A stretch of 64,000 nt of DNA. It comes from Pseudodesulfovibrio thermohalotolerans. GTDB lineage: Bacteria; Desulfobacterota; Desulfovibrionia; Desulfovibrionales; Desulfovibrionaceae. The notes under the pieces were generated by a model, which saw only the letters and a program-made list of their open reading frames with translations, was not told the origin of the DNA and did not search any database. A program made the position numbers and the translations under genes. The stretch is from assembly GCF_021353295.2 (NCBI RefSeq), contig NZ_CP120635.1, forward strand, positions 3,811,501 to 3,875,500, given 5' to 3'. This document shows, in pieces, positions 1-8,022 of the stretch. Each line of letters starts with the position of its first letter. Position 1 is the stretch's first letter.

Positions 1-809
1 ACTGCGCTCCCGAGGATCGCGGTTCCGAGATCATGCCCACCGAGCCGTACCTCCTGGGCTCCCACTCCGGTTGCTGCGGCATCTGGGTTTCCGGTCCGGA
101 CGAGGCTTGGGTTCCCGAGTCCTACAAGGTCAAGGCCGACAACGGCAAAGTGTACAACCGTATGACCTCCGTCAACGGCCTGTTCACCTGCGCTGACGGC
201 GTTGGCGCCTCCGGCCACAAGTTCTCCTCCGGTTCCCACGCTGAAGGCCGCATCGTCGGTAAGCAGCTGGTGCGCTGGTGCGTGGACCACAAGGACTTCA
301 AGCCCGCGCTGAAGGAAACCGCCGCCGACATGGCCAAGGAAATCTACCAGCCCTGGTACACCTACGAAGAGAACAAGACCGGTTCCACCGATCCCGTCGT
401 GAACCCGGCCTACATCACCCCGCACAACTTCATGATGCGCCTCATCAAGTGCACCGATGAATACGGCGGTGGCGTTGGTACTCTGTACATGACCTCCAAG
501 GCTCTGCTGAACACCGGCTTCTGGCTGCTCGGCATGATGGAAGAAGACTCCAAGAAGCTCGCCGCTCGCGACCTGCACGAGCTGATGCGCTGCTGGGAGC
601 AGTTCCACCGCCTGTGGACCGTCCGCCTGCACATGCAGCACATCGAGTTCCGCGAAGAATCCCGTTACCCGGGCTTCTACTACCGCGGCGACTTCATGGG
701 CCTGGATGACTCCAAGTGGAAGTGCTTCTGTAACTCCACTTACGATCCCGCCACTGGCGTGACCACCGTCTTCAAGAAGCCCTACGTCAAGATCATCCCC
801 GACGCCTAA
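1..809 (+). CDS. aprA: Adenylylsulfate (APS) reductase alpha subunit, C-terminal part (5' end outside window)
   Basis: This is the last 268 codons, reading in frame from base 3; the ATG at 33 is internal. AprA is the FAD subunit of cytoplasmic APS reductase, which reduces adenosine 5'-phosphosulfate to sulfite and AMP in sulfate respiration. The full protein is usually about 650-670 residues, so roughly 60% is missing upstream. The C-terminal segment (SGCCGIWVSGPDEAW, then TCADGVGASGHKFSSGSHAEGR broken across residues 60-80 of the fragment, and the HNFMMRLIK region) is typical of AprA. The invariant partner aprB should lie just outside the window. A strong hairpin follows, and qmoABC comes next, the standard order in Desulfovibrio. 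Identification is by sequence recognition and context. Confidence 0.96.
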   Translation, partial: CAPEDRGSEIMPTEPYLLGSHSGCCGIWVSGPDEAWVPESYKVKADNGKVYNRMTSVNGLFTCADGVGASGHKFSSGSHAEGRIVGKQLVRWCVDHKDFKPALKETAADMAKEIYQPWYTYEENKTGSTDPVVNPAYITPHNFMMRLIKCTDEYGGGVGTLYMTSKALLNTGFWLLGMMEEDSKKLAARDLHELMRCWEQFHRLWTVRLHMQHIEFREESRYPGFYYRGDFMGLDDSKWKCFCNSTYDPATGVTTVFKKPYVKIIPDA

Positions 810-829
810 GCTTAGGTAATGATCACCCC

Positions 830-860
830 GAGAGCGCGGGTCCCCGGACCCGCGCTCTCT
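830..860 (+). terminator. Hairpin terminator after aprA
   Basis: The arms 830-843 and 846-859 are perfect 14-bp complements around a 2-nt loop. The stem starts 20 bases after the aprA stop and is followed by only a short T/A-rich stretch, so it may terminate partially and allow read-through into qmo. Confidence 0.75.
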
Positions 861-875
861 TAAGAATCCGGGGCT

Positions 876-932
876 AAAATGGTCTGAATCCGGGCCGGGA
901 AAACCGCTCCCGGTCCGGGTTTAGGCCATTTT
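876..932 (+). ncRNA. Long imperfect hairpin between aprA and qmoA (candidate structured leader)
   Basis: Arms 876-900 and 908-932 pair over 25 positions around the 7-nt loop 901-907. Twenty-one pairs are Watson-Crick. The other four (83/925, 86/922, 89/919, 94/914) are all G-U in a plus-strand transcript, so all 25 positions pair in the sense RNA, whereas the opposite strand would have four A-C mismatches. It lies 17 nt after the aprA terminator and about 25 nt before the qmoA ribosome-binding site. It could be a second terminator, an mRNA 5'-end stabiliser after processing, or a regulatory leader. No known riboswitch motif was recognised. Confidence 0.55.
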
Positions 933-971
933 GTGGCTTGAGCCTAACTTTATTCGGGAGGAGTTAAGAGA

Positions 972-2207
972 ATGTCGAATAATAGTATTCTCGTAGTAGG
1001 CGGAGGGTTCGCAGGAATCACCGCCGCCCTCGAAGCCGCCGAAATCGGCTACGAGGTGTACATCGTTGAAACCAATCCCTACCTGGGCGGACGGGTAGCG
1101 CAGCTGAATCAGTATTTCCCCAAGCTGTGCCCTCCTTCCTGTGGTCTTGAGATTCAGTTCCAGCGCATAAAAAATAACCCCAACGTCAAGGTCATCACCA
1201 TGGCCGACGTCACGTCCGTTTCCGGCTCGGCCGGCAACTACGACGTGCAGATCACGCAGCGGCCCCGCTACGTGAACGAAAAATGTACCGCCTGCGGCGA
1301 TTGCGAGAAGGCCACCAAAAGCATGGTCAGCTCGGAGTTCGATTTCGGCACCGGGACCCGCGGCCTGGCGTACAAGACCCATCCTTTCATGTTCCCCATG
1401 CGTTACGTCGTGGACGCCGAGAACGCGTCCGAGACCGAGCTGGCCGCCATCAAGAACGCCTGCCCGTATGACGCCGTCGATCTCGACGACGCGCCCAAGA
1501 CCATCGACCTGGCCGTCGGCGCCATCGTCGTGGCCACCGGCTGGAAGCCTTATGACGTCGCCAACCTGACCAACCTGGGCGGGGGCAAGCTGAAGAACGT
1601 TGTCACCAACATGCAGTTCGAGCGTATGTGCGCTCCCAACGGCCCGACCGTCGGCAAGATCAAGCGTCCCTCCGATGGAGCCGAGCCGCAGAAGATCGCC
1701 TTCGTGCAGTGTGCCGGTTCCCGTGACCAGAATCACCTGAACTACTGTTCGTACATTTGCTGCATGGCTTCCCTCAAGCACGTCCGCTATGTCCGGGAGC
1801 GTTCCGACGCGAGCGCAACGATCTACTACATCGACCTGCGCACCCCCGGCCGCTACGACAAGTTCAAGACCCTCACCGAGGCTGACGACAAGCTTAGCCT
1901 GGTCAAGGGCAAGGTGGCCGCCATTGTCGAAGACCGCGACGGCAACCCCATCGTCACCGTGGAAAACGCGCTGACCGGCATCAAGACCGACGAAAAGTAC
2001 GACATGGTAGTGCTCGCCACCGGTATGCAGCCCAGCTGCGCCGGACTGCGCGTCCCGGCCGGATCGATCGACGGTGACGGTTTTGTCATCGACGGCGAGG
2101 GCATCATCGCCGCCGGTTGCGCCAAGCAGCCGCTCGACGTCATGAAGACCGCCCAGTCCGGCACCGCTGCCGCGATGAAGGCGATTCAAACCGTGGTAGG
2201 GAGGTAA
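972..2207 (+). CDS. qmoA: Quinone-interacting membrane-bound oxidoreductase subunit A
   Basis: QmoA is a soluble HdrA-like flavoprotein of the Qmo complex, which transfers electrons between the menaquinone pool and APS reductase. It is 411 residues, normal for the family. The FAD dinucleotide-binding motif VVGGGFAG sits at residues 8-15, followed by GYEVYIVE. Cysteines at 53 and 57 (CPPSC) and 105, 108, 111 (CTACGDC) are HdrA-type Fe-S candidates, and a C-terminal GCAKQPLDVMKTAQSGTAAA stretch closes the FAD fold (split here across positions 2117-2180). The start is set by a GGGAGGAG site near 957. It is separated by 3 bases from qmoB, with which it is surely co-transcribed. The context aprA-qmoABC makes the call firm. 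Confidence 0.97.
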   Translation: MSNNSILVVGGGFAGITAALEAAEIGYEVYIVETNPYLGGRVAQLNQYFPKLCPPSCGLEIQFQRIKNNPNVKVITMADVTSVSGSAGNYDVQITQRPRYVNEKCTACGDCEKATKSMVSSEFDFGTGTRGLAYKTHPFMFPMRYVVDAENASETELAAIKNACPYDAVDLDDAPKTIDLAVGAIVVATGWKPYDVANLTNLGGGKLKNVVTNMQFERMCAPNGPTVGKIKRPSDGAEPQKIAFVQCAGSRDQNHLNYCSYICCMASLKHVRYVRERSDASATIYYIDLRTPGRYDKFKTLTEADDKLSLVKGKVAAIVEDRDGNPIVTVENALTGIKTDEKYDMVVLATGMQPSCAGLRVPAGSIDGDGFVIDGEGIIAAGCAKQPLDVMKTAQSGTAAAMKAIQTVVGR

Positions 2208-2210
2208 CCA

Positions 2211-4478
2211 ATGGCTGAAAAGCTTGGAGTATATATTTGTGGAGGCTGCGACATCGGGGCCAATCTCGATGTCGAAGGACTGGCTCAGTTCTGCGCCAAC
2301 GGCAAACACTCCTCCGCCGTTGTCGCGGCCAAGTCCAATCCGGTGCTGTGCAGCCCCGAGGGCAAGGCCATGATTGAGGCCGACATAGCTGAACACGGAC
2401 TGGACGGCGTGGTCTGCTGCGCCTGTTCGCCCCGCGCCAAGTGGGACGTGTTCAAGTTCGGCGACGCCGTTCAGGTGGAGCGCGTCAACCTGCGCGAACA
2501 CTGCGTCTGGTCCTACGAGGAAGATCCGAAGTTCCCCGGCCAGATGGAAGTCATCGCCAAAGACTATTGCAATATGGGAGTCACCAAGCTGATAAACAGC
2601 CGGATTCCCCAGCCCGAACTGCCCGACGCCTACAAGACCGTGCTGGTCGTCGGCGGCGGTTTCACCGGCCTGAACGCGGCGCTCAACGCCGCCAGCCTGG
2701 GGTACGAGGTGGTTCTGGTCGAGAAGGCCGACAAGCTGGGCGGCAAGGCCGCGACCATGTACAAGTCCTTCCCGCTGGGCGCACCTTATTCCCAGCGCGA
2801 GCAGCAGATTCATATCGATGAACTGATCGCCAAGGTCGAGAGCAACGACAAGATATCCGTCATCACCGGTGCCACCCTGGATTCCCTGGCCGGCGCTCCG
2901 GCCCAGTACAAGGCCACCATCGCCGGCAAGGAATACGAGATCGGCGCGGTCGTCATGGCCACCGGCTGGGTTCCCGGCAAGGGCGAGTTCCTGGCTCCGC
3001 TCGGTTACGGCTCCATCAAGAACGTGGTCACCGCCGCCGAGTTCGAGGCCATGGCCGCCAACGGCGGCATCAAGACCGCCGACGGCCGGACCCCGTCCTC
3101 CGTGGCCTTCATCGTGGACACCTCCCTGCTGACCAAGGATGTCTCCTACGGTCCCTGCGGCGAAGCCTGCGAGGAAGAGCTGCCCTGCGACGAGAACACC
3201 GATGAGGGCGCTTGCGAAGACTTCGTCTACGAAGACAAGGAATCCGCCAAGCACCTGGCATACTCTTCCGAGCTGACCTCCCTGGTGGCGTTGAAGCACG
3301 CCAACTACGTTCGCGAGCTCGCCCCCGACGCCGTGGCCTACGTGATCTACGATCACATGATGGTTCCCGGCATCAACGAGAAATACTACCAGGCCGCTCA
3401 GGACGATCCGGGTGTCATGCTGACCAAGGGCACCGTCACCGGAGTCGCCGAGGCCGGTTCCGCCGTGATCGTCAAGGCCAAAGACACCTTGATCGGCCAG
3501 GACGTCGAGCTGGTTGCCGACATGGTCGTGGTTCCCACCGCCATCGTCCCGACCACCGCCGCCAACCCGACCATGAACTTCGTCTACCGGCAGGGCCCGG
3601 CCTTCCCGGACCTCGAACTGTTCGACGGATTCGCGGATTCCAACTACATCTGCTTCCCGTATGAAACCCGCCGCACGGGCGTCTATGCCGCCGGTTGCGT
3701 GCGCCAGCCCATGGGATTGGGCCTCGCTGCCGAGGATGCGGCCGGTGCCGCCCTCAAGGCGATCCAATGCATCGAGTCCGCCAACCGCGGCGTGTCCGTG
3801 CATCCCCGGTCCGGCGACCTGAGCTTCCCCGAGTTCAACTTCACCCGCTGCACTCAGTGTAAGCGTTGCACCGAGGAATGCCCCTTCGGCGCGCTGGACG
3901 ACGACGAGAAGGGCACTCCGATGCCCAACCCGACCCGTTGCCGCCGTTGCGGTACCTGCATGGGTGCCTGCCCGGAACGCGTCATCAGCTTCGCCAACTA
4001 CGGCATCAGCCAGATCGGCCAGGCCATCAAGGAAGTGAAGGTTCCCGACACCCTGGACGAGGGCGGTCCCCGCATCATCGTTCTGGCCTGCGAGAACGAC
4101 GCCTACCCGGCCCTGGATATGGCTGCCATGCGCGGCAAGTCCTGGTCCCCGTATGTTCGTTTCCTGCCTGTGCGCTGCCTCGGCTCGGTCAACGCCATCT
4201 GGGTCGCCGACGCCATGTCCAAGGGTATTGACGGCGTGATGTTGCTTGGCTGCAAGTACGGCGACGACTACCAGTGCCACTTCGTCAAGGGTTCCGAACT
4301 GTGCAACCGCCGCAAGGAGAACATCGCCGAGTCCCTGGGACGCCTCGGTGTCGAGCCTGAACGCGTCGAACAGTACGAGATCTCCATCGACATGTACGAC
4401 AAGGTACCTGAACTGATCGACGAGTTCGTCAACAACATCACCACCAACTTCGGCCCCAACCCGTTCAAGGGTTACTAG
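2211..4478 (+). CDS. qmoB: Quinone-interacting membrane-bound oxidoreductase subunit B
   Basis: QmoB (755 residues) is the large HdrA/MvhD-like flavo-iron-sulfur subunit of Qmo. The N-terminus (GVYICGGCDIG) carries a Cys pair. A second FAD motif, VVGGGFTGLNAAL, starts near residue 144. Two [4Fe-4S] motifs follow near residues 546-590 (CTQCKRCTEECP and CRRCGTCMGACP). The C-terminal 130 residues resemble the MvhD/delta domain of F420-non-reducing hydrogenase, with VRCLGS and GCKYGDDYQCH. An acidic Cys-containing insertion (CGEACEEELPCDENTDEGAC) lies near residue 320. The start has a GGGAGG site 5 bases upstream inside the end of qmoA. Electrons are thought to pass from QmoC haems through QmoB/QmoA to AprBA. 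Confidence 0.97.
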   Translation: MAEKLGVYICGGCDIGANLDVEGLAQFCANGKHSSAVVAAKSNPVLCSPEGKAMIEADIAEHGLDGVVCCACSPRAKWDVFKFGDAVQVERVNLREHCVWSYEEDPKFPGQMEVIAKDYCNMGVTKLINSRIPQPELPDAYKTVLVVGGGFTGLNAALNAASLGYEVVLVEKADKLGGKAATMYKSFPLGAPYSQREQQIHIDELIAKVESNDKISVITGATLDSLAGAPAQYKATIAGKEYEIGAVVMATGWVPGKGEFLAPLGYGSIKNVVTAAEFEAMAANGGIKTADGRTPSSVAFIVDTSLLTKDVSYGPCGEACEEELPCDENTDEGACEDFVYEDKESAKHLAYSSELTSLVALKHANYVRELAPDAVAYVIYDHMMVPGINEKYYQAAQDDPGVMLTKGTVTGVAEAGSAVIVKAKDTLIGQDVELVADMVVVPTAIVPTTAANPTMNFVYRQGPAFPDLELFDGFADSNYICFPYETRRTGVYAAGCVRQPMGLGLAAEDAAGAALKAIQCIESANRGVSVHPRSGDLSFPEFNFTRCTQCKRCTEECPFGALDDDEKGTPMPNPTRCRRCGTCMGACPERVISFANYGISQIGQAIKEVKVPDTLDEGGPRIIVLACENDAYPALDMAAMRGKSWSPYVRFLPVRCLGSVNAIWVADAMSKGIDGVMLLGCKYGDDYQCHFVKGSELCNRRKENIAESLGRLGVEPERVEQYEISIDMYDKVPELIDEFVNNITTNFGPNPFKGY

Positions 4479-4488
4479 GAGGTACGGC

Positions 4489-5760
4489 ATGTCAAATACC
4501 GTCAAGGTACAACCGGACCTTAAGTTCGTAAAAGAGTTGCAGGCAGTAGGCGGCGACTCTCTGAAGAAGTGCTACCAGTGCGCCACCTGCTCGGTGGTCT
4601 GTCCCCTGTCCCCCGCCGACAGCCCGTATCCCCGCAAGGAGATGGTCTGGGCCCAGTGGGGTCTCAAGGACCGCCTGGTCAATGATATCGACATCTGGCT
4701 GTGTCACAACTGCGGCACCTGCTCCGACCTGTGCCCCCGCGGCGCCAAGCCGGGCGACCTGTTGTCCGCTCTGCGCAACATGGCCTATCGCAACCTGGCT
4801 CCGCTGCCGATCATCGGCAAATTGATGTCCAGCTCCAGCGGCATCCTGCCTCTGGCGGCCGTTCCGGCGATCATCTACGGAATCATCTGGATCATCATGG
4901 CCAGCGTCACCGGCTCCATGTTCCCCACCTTCGAGTGGGACGCGGCCAACCACGCATGGAAAGCCGTTGAGGACGGCGCGGTCGTCTTCGGCGGCCTGTT
5001 CCCCGGCGACTACACCATCGACCCGATCTTCATCCTGGTCTCCCTGTTCATGCTCTGGGGCTTCTACGCGGGCGTCCGGAACATGCTCAAGGCCTTCGAT
5101 TCGCAGCCCAAGACCTTTATCGTGGGCCGCAAGGATGAGCCGAGCTTCATCGCTTGCCTGATCGACACCGTCAAATACGAGATCCTTCAGCATACCCAGT
5201 TCCTGGATTGCAGTGACGAGGAATCCGACGAACTCGACGTGCGGCGCGCCATCGGCCACCGCGGTCTCATGTTCGGCTTCATCGCGCTCATGATCGTCAC
5301 CGGCGTCGTCGCCGGCGGCCATTGGGGCGGCTGGTTCTTCCGCCAGATCGGCATGGAAGGCCTGGGCGACATCCTGGCCTCCATCGGCCATACGCCGATG
5401 CCGCTGTGGTCCCCGATCAAGCTCCTGGCCTTCGTCGGTGCCGGACTCGGCATCTACGGCCTCATCGCCGTGACCAAGCGCCGGGTGAACCTGGACCAGG
5501 CCAAGCAGTCCTCCAGTTGGTATGACTGGTACCTGCTGGCCCTGATCTGGACCATCTTCCTGACTGGTATCGGTGCTCTGGTGTTCCGCCTCCTGGGCGT
5601 GGGCCTGCTGGCCTACCCGATTTACTACGTGCATCTGATCGGCGTGTTCATGATGCTCGCGTACCTGCCGTGGTCCAAGCTGGGCCACCTGGTCTACCGT
5701 ACCGTGGCCCTGTCCTATGCCAAGAAGATTGGCCGCATCCCCATGGGCGCCGACAAATAG
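4489..5760 (+). CDS. qmoC: Quinone-interacting membrane-bound oxidoreductase subunit C (haem b membrane subunit)
   Basis: QmoC (423 residues) fuses an HdrC-like ferredoxin domain to an HdrE-like cytochrome b domain and is the membrane anchor and menaquinol-reactive subunit. The motifs CYQCATCSVVCP (Cys 28, 31, 34, 38) and CHNCGTCSDLCP (from about residue 72) bind two [4Fe-4S] clusters. About six hydrophobic membrane segments follow from residue 120, with His residues suited to haem b ligation (for example GHRGLMFGF and YVHLIGVFMM). A TAGGAGG site 5 bases before the ATG sets the start, 10 bases after the qmoB stop. Length and architecture match the Desulfovibrio family. Confidence 0.97.
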   Translation: MSNTVKVQPDLKFVKELQAVGGDSLKKCYQCATCSVVCPLSPADSPYPRKEMVWAQWGLKDRLVNDIDIWLCHNCGTCSDLCPRGAKPGDLLSALRNMAYRNLAPLPIIGKLMSSSSGILPLAAVPAIIYGIIWIIMASVTGSMFPTFEWDAANHAWKAVEDGAVVFGGLFPGDYTIDPIFILVSLFMLWGFYAGVRNMLKAFDSQPKTFIVGRKDEPSFIACLIDTVKYEILQHTQFLDCSDEESDELDVRRAIGHRGLMFGFIALMIVTGVVAGGHWGGWFFRQIGMEGLGDILASIGHTPMPLWSPIKLLAFVGAGLGIYGLIAVTKRRVNLDQAKQSSSWYDWYLLALIWTIFLTGIGALVFRLLGVGLLAYPIYYVHLIGVFMMLAYLPWSKLGHLVYRTVALSYAKKIGRIPMGADK

Positions 5761-5810
5761 TCGCCTGGGTGAACATAAAAAAGAAGCTTACTTAGTTAAG
5801 GAGGCATCAA

Positions 5811-6461
5811 ATGGCTGAAGCTAAGGTATTCCCCATGAACGCTTTCGTGTCTGTTCTGCGCGGCGAGGCCGCCGACCAGACTCAGCTCGATATGCTGGCT
5901 TACATCACCCAGGCTGAAACTCTGGACGCCGACGTCGCCCCCGTGGCGCAGGCTTTGTCCAAGGCCTGGATTTATGAACAGGAACCCGGCCTGACCTCTT
6001 ACGCCGAAGGCGACATCTCCAAGCTCGGCAGCCAGGTCAAGATCGAGGCTCTGCCCGAGGCCGAGGCTGTTCGCGCCAAGGCCGTCCTGGACATCCTGGC
6101 CGGTCTGAAGGAAGAGAACGCCGCTCTCAAGGCCCAGGTCGCGACGCTGGAAGCCGAGAAAAAGGAACTGGCCGACAAGATCGGTCCCATGGAAGCCAAG
6201 ATCAAGACCATCGACGCGCAGAACGCCGCCGGTGAGCAGAAGGTTTCCGTGGCCTCCAACAAGCTCGATGAGATGACCAAGAAGCTCAACGACCTCATGG
6301 CCGAAGTGGAAAAGGTCAAGAGCCAGGGCGTCGTGGTCGCCGGTGTTGCCGGTGAAGCTGGTGCCGCCGAGGAAGGCGGCATGGCCGCAGGACCCGAGGT
6401 CGGCGGCGAGCCCGAGGCTGATTTCGGTCTTGGCGGAGACGCGTTCGGCGGCGACTGGTAG
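5811..6461 (+). CDS. qmoD: Qmo-associated coiled-coil protein (QmoD-type hypothetical)
   Basis: This 216-residue soluble protein follows qmoC and matches in position the small gene that ends the aprBA-qmoABC locus in Desulfovibrio vulgaris (the qmoABC-distal hypothetical DVU0851, called qmoD by some authors). Residues 1-85 look globular (MAEAKVFPMNAFVSVLRGE). Residues 95-170 form an obvious heptad coiled coil (LKEENAALKAQVATLEAEKK), and the tail is Gly/Glu/Ala-rich and ends GGDAFGGDW. There is no signal peptide or Cys cluster. The RBS AAGGAGG is 6 bases before the ATG, and a strong terminator follows. Its biochemical role is not established; being part of the operon suggests a role in Apr-Qmo assembly or interaction (inference). 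Confidence 0.85.
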   Translation: MAEAKVFPMNAFVSVLRGEAADQTQLDMLAYITQAETLDADVAPVAQALSKAWIYEQEPGLTSYAEGDISKLGSQVKIEALPEAEAVRAKAVLDILAGLKEENAALKAQVATLEAEKKELADKIGPMEAKIKTIDAQNAAGEQKVSVASNKLDEMTKKLNDLMAEVEKVKSQGVVVAGVAGEAGAAEEGGMAAGPEVGGEPEADFGLGGDAFGGDW

Positions 6462-6485
6462 TCCCGGACCATCCGACGAAAAAAC

Positions 6486-6520
6486 AAGACCCCGCGCGAT
6501 TTCGCGCGGGGTCTTTTTTT
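6486..6520 (+). terminator. Rho-independent terminator of the qmo operon
   Basis: A perfect 14-bp GC-rich stem (6486-6499 with 6502-6515) is followed directly by a run of seven or more T. It starts 24 bases after the qmoD stop. Confidence 0.95.
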
Positions 6521-6894
6521 GCGCCGTCGATCCGGGAGCGGCAGCTTGGGATAGCGGGCCGTCTGCACATTTTTCGACCCACTTTCCCAAGCCTCGATAC
6601 GTCGAGAGCCGCTGTTTGGGGGCTGCGCTCCCAAAGACGCTCCAGACGGCTGAACGGCCCGTTAGGTTGGTTTTGTTTCTTAGAATCAATGAGTTCAGGG
6701 GAAGGAGCGGGCATCGGCTCGAATTGTGTTCCCAGGTGTGTCAAAAATCGCTGTTCGGTGGTTCAGGCCTTCAAAAATGATCCAGACGGCTGAAATCCCG
6801 GTCCTGATTTTCTTTGATGAGGCGGAAGAGGGCAAGCTATGGGCTGATGGCTTGCGGAATCCCATATCGAAACGAAAAACCCGAAATGCAACGT
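6521..6894. other. Intergenic stretch without a recognisable gene
   Basis: I see no ORF with coding character and a plausible start here. A 14-bp sequence (tccagacggctgaa) occurs twice, near 6642 and 6780, about 138 bases apart. The stretch leads into the split dispersed repeat and the IS remnant, so it is probably decayed accessory DNA. Confidence 0.5.
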
Positions 6895-6970
6895 CCGCCG
6901 AAGGCGGCAGAAAAATTTGGGAAAAGGAGAGGATAGGGGGCTAGGGGAAGGGAGGGAAAGAAGGTTCATT
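6895..6970. repeat. Left half of dispersed repeat R1, interrupted by the IS remnant
   Basis: The purine-rich arm (gggaaaagg ... ctaggggaagg ... gggaaag) matches the left arms of the intact copies at 63262-63352 and 21440-21550, including the upstream cgaag-cggc-a-aaaa lead-in. Its complementary right arm resumes at 7962 after the IS481-type element. Confidence 0.7.
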
Positions 6971-7041
6971 CCGGGTACATAGGTAACACATTAGTCCGGG
7001 AACATGGGTAACACTTTGGGCATGGAAGCCTGGAGGTGCAC

Positions 7042-7859
7042 ATGCCCTGGAAAGAGGTGAAACCTATGGATGCGAGATGGAATTTTGTCATGGAGGCGAT
7101 CCTGCGGGGTGAGCCTATGGTGTCCCTGTGCCGGAAGTATGGAATCATCCGGAAGACGGGATACAAGTGGCTGAACAGATACTATAAATACGGAGCGCAC
7201 GGGTTCTGCGGGCTGAGCCGAGGGCCGCGCCGGTGTCCAAGACACCCATCGAAATGCGCGAGGCCATTGTCGCGCTGCGCAAGGCGAATCCCGGCCAAGG
7301 TCCCCGCAAGATCGCCGGGGAATTCCGTGCCAGGGGCCTTAAGGCCCCCTCTCCCTGCACCATTGCCGTCATCCTGAAAGAGGAAGGGCTGACGCGGCAA
7401 AGGAGGAAACGCAACGCTTGTTTCCGCCAATGGCCAGGGCAATTGACCGTCCCTGACCATCCCAATCATGTTTGGACCGTGGATTACAAGGGCTGGTTCC
7501 GAAGGATGCATCGCTCTTTGAAACGAGAATCCCGCAAGGGCTGGAATATGCGCCAGCAGACACGGCTTATGCGCTCCTGGCGTAGGATTTACAACCATCG
7601 GCGCGGTCACGAGGCGCTTGGCATGGCCGTGCCCGCCAGCCGATACGCCCGGTCAGTCCGGCAGTGTCCCCCTATCATTCCAGATTTTCAATATGATGCG
7701 GACGTCGTTGTCAGGCGTGTCAAACGCAGCGGGGAAATCTTGTGGGCCGGGAAAATGCGGTACATCAACCAGGGGGTGCGCGGTTGCACGGTAGGGCTGC
7801 TGGAAAACCAAAATCGCGATATGAATGTTTACGCCGGATCGGTCCTGCTGGGGTCTTGA
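7042..7859 (+). pseudogene. IS481-family transposase, frameshifted and internally deleted
   Basis: The start ATG at 7042 follows a GGAGG site at 7032-7036. The reading MPWKEVKPMDARWNFVMEA with a helix-turn-helix (MVSLCRKYGI...GYKWLNRYY) continues to about 7225, where a frameshift is needed to enter the second frame (SKTPIEMREAIVALRKANPG). That frame runs to HPNHVWTVDYKGWF, which carries the first catalytic Asp, then jumps straight to MHRSLKRES. In the family roughly 90-100 residues lie between these points, including the second Asp and the catalytic Glu. The rve C-terminal part continues to the stop at 7859. The protein cannot be active. It stands alone, with no other IS gene nearby. Confidence 0.88.
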
Positions 7860-7867
7860 AAAGGGAC

Positions 7868-7899
7868 GGCTCTGGGGGCCTGATCAGGCCCCCAGAGCC
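7868..7899. terminator. Perfect 32-bp palindrome after the transposase remnant
   Basis: The two 16-base halves are exact complements centred on tgatca, starting 9 bases after the transposase stop and lying within the IS right end. There is no T-run on either side. It may act as the element's terminator or block outside transcription. Confidence 0.55.
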
Positions 7900-7961
7900 G
7901 AAACAGGGACAGTAAAAGTGTTACCTATGTTCCCGAACAGAAGTGTTACCCTTGTTCCTGG

Positions 7962-8018
7962 TTGCACAAAGCCTTTTTTTTCAAAGGGTTTTCCTTCCCC
8001 TTTCCCCGGCCGCGGGGA
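7962..8018. repeat. Right half of dispersed repeat R1
   Basis: The pyrimidine-rich arm (caaagggttttcc ttcccctttccccggccg) matches the right arms of R1 at 63316-63350 and 21510-21545. The left half lies before the IS at 6895-6970. The repeat also sits just after the xth stop on the minus strand. Confidence 0.7.
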
Positions 8019-8022
8019 CATC

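Larger units (their letters stand above)
6971..7961. mobile_element. Decayed IS481-type insertion sequence
   Basis: The ends are imperfect 48-bp inverted repeats without gaps (6971-7018 against the reverse complement of 7914-7961; 38 of 48 positions agree by my count). Each end contains two spaced copies of a GGTAACAC core. The element encloses a broken IS481-family transposase reading and a perfect 32-bp palindrome near the right end. No target-site duplication is visible (flanks ggttcatt and ttgcacaa). At 991 bp it is shorter than a normal element, in keeping with an internal deletion in the transposase. Confidence 0.75.

Noticed and set aside
921..4505. 1194-codon open frame on the minus strand opposite qmoA-qmoB
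   Set aside because: It lies exactly antisense to two certain genes, is Gly/Val/Asp/His-rich as expected from the complement of high-GC codons, and resembles no protein.
6726..6944. 72-codon frame before the IS remnant
   Set aside because: It runs into repeat R1, has no ribosome-binding site, and its C-terminal reading comes from the repeat.
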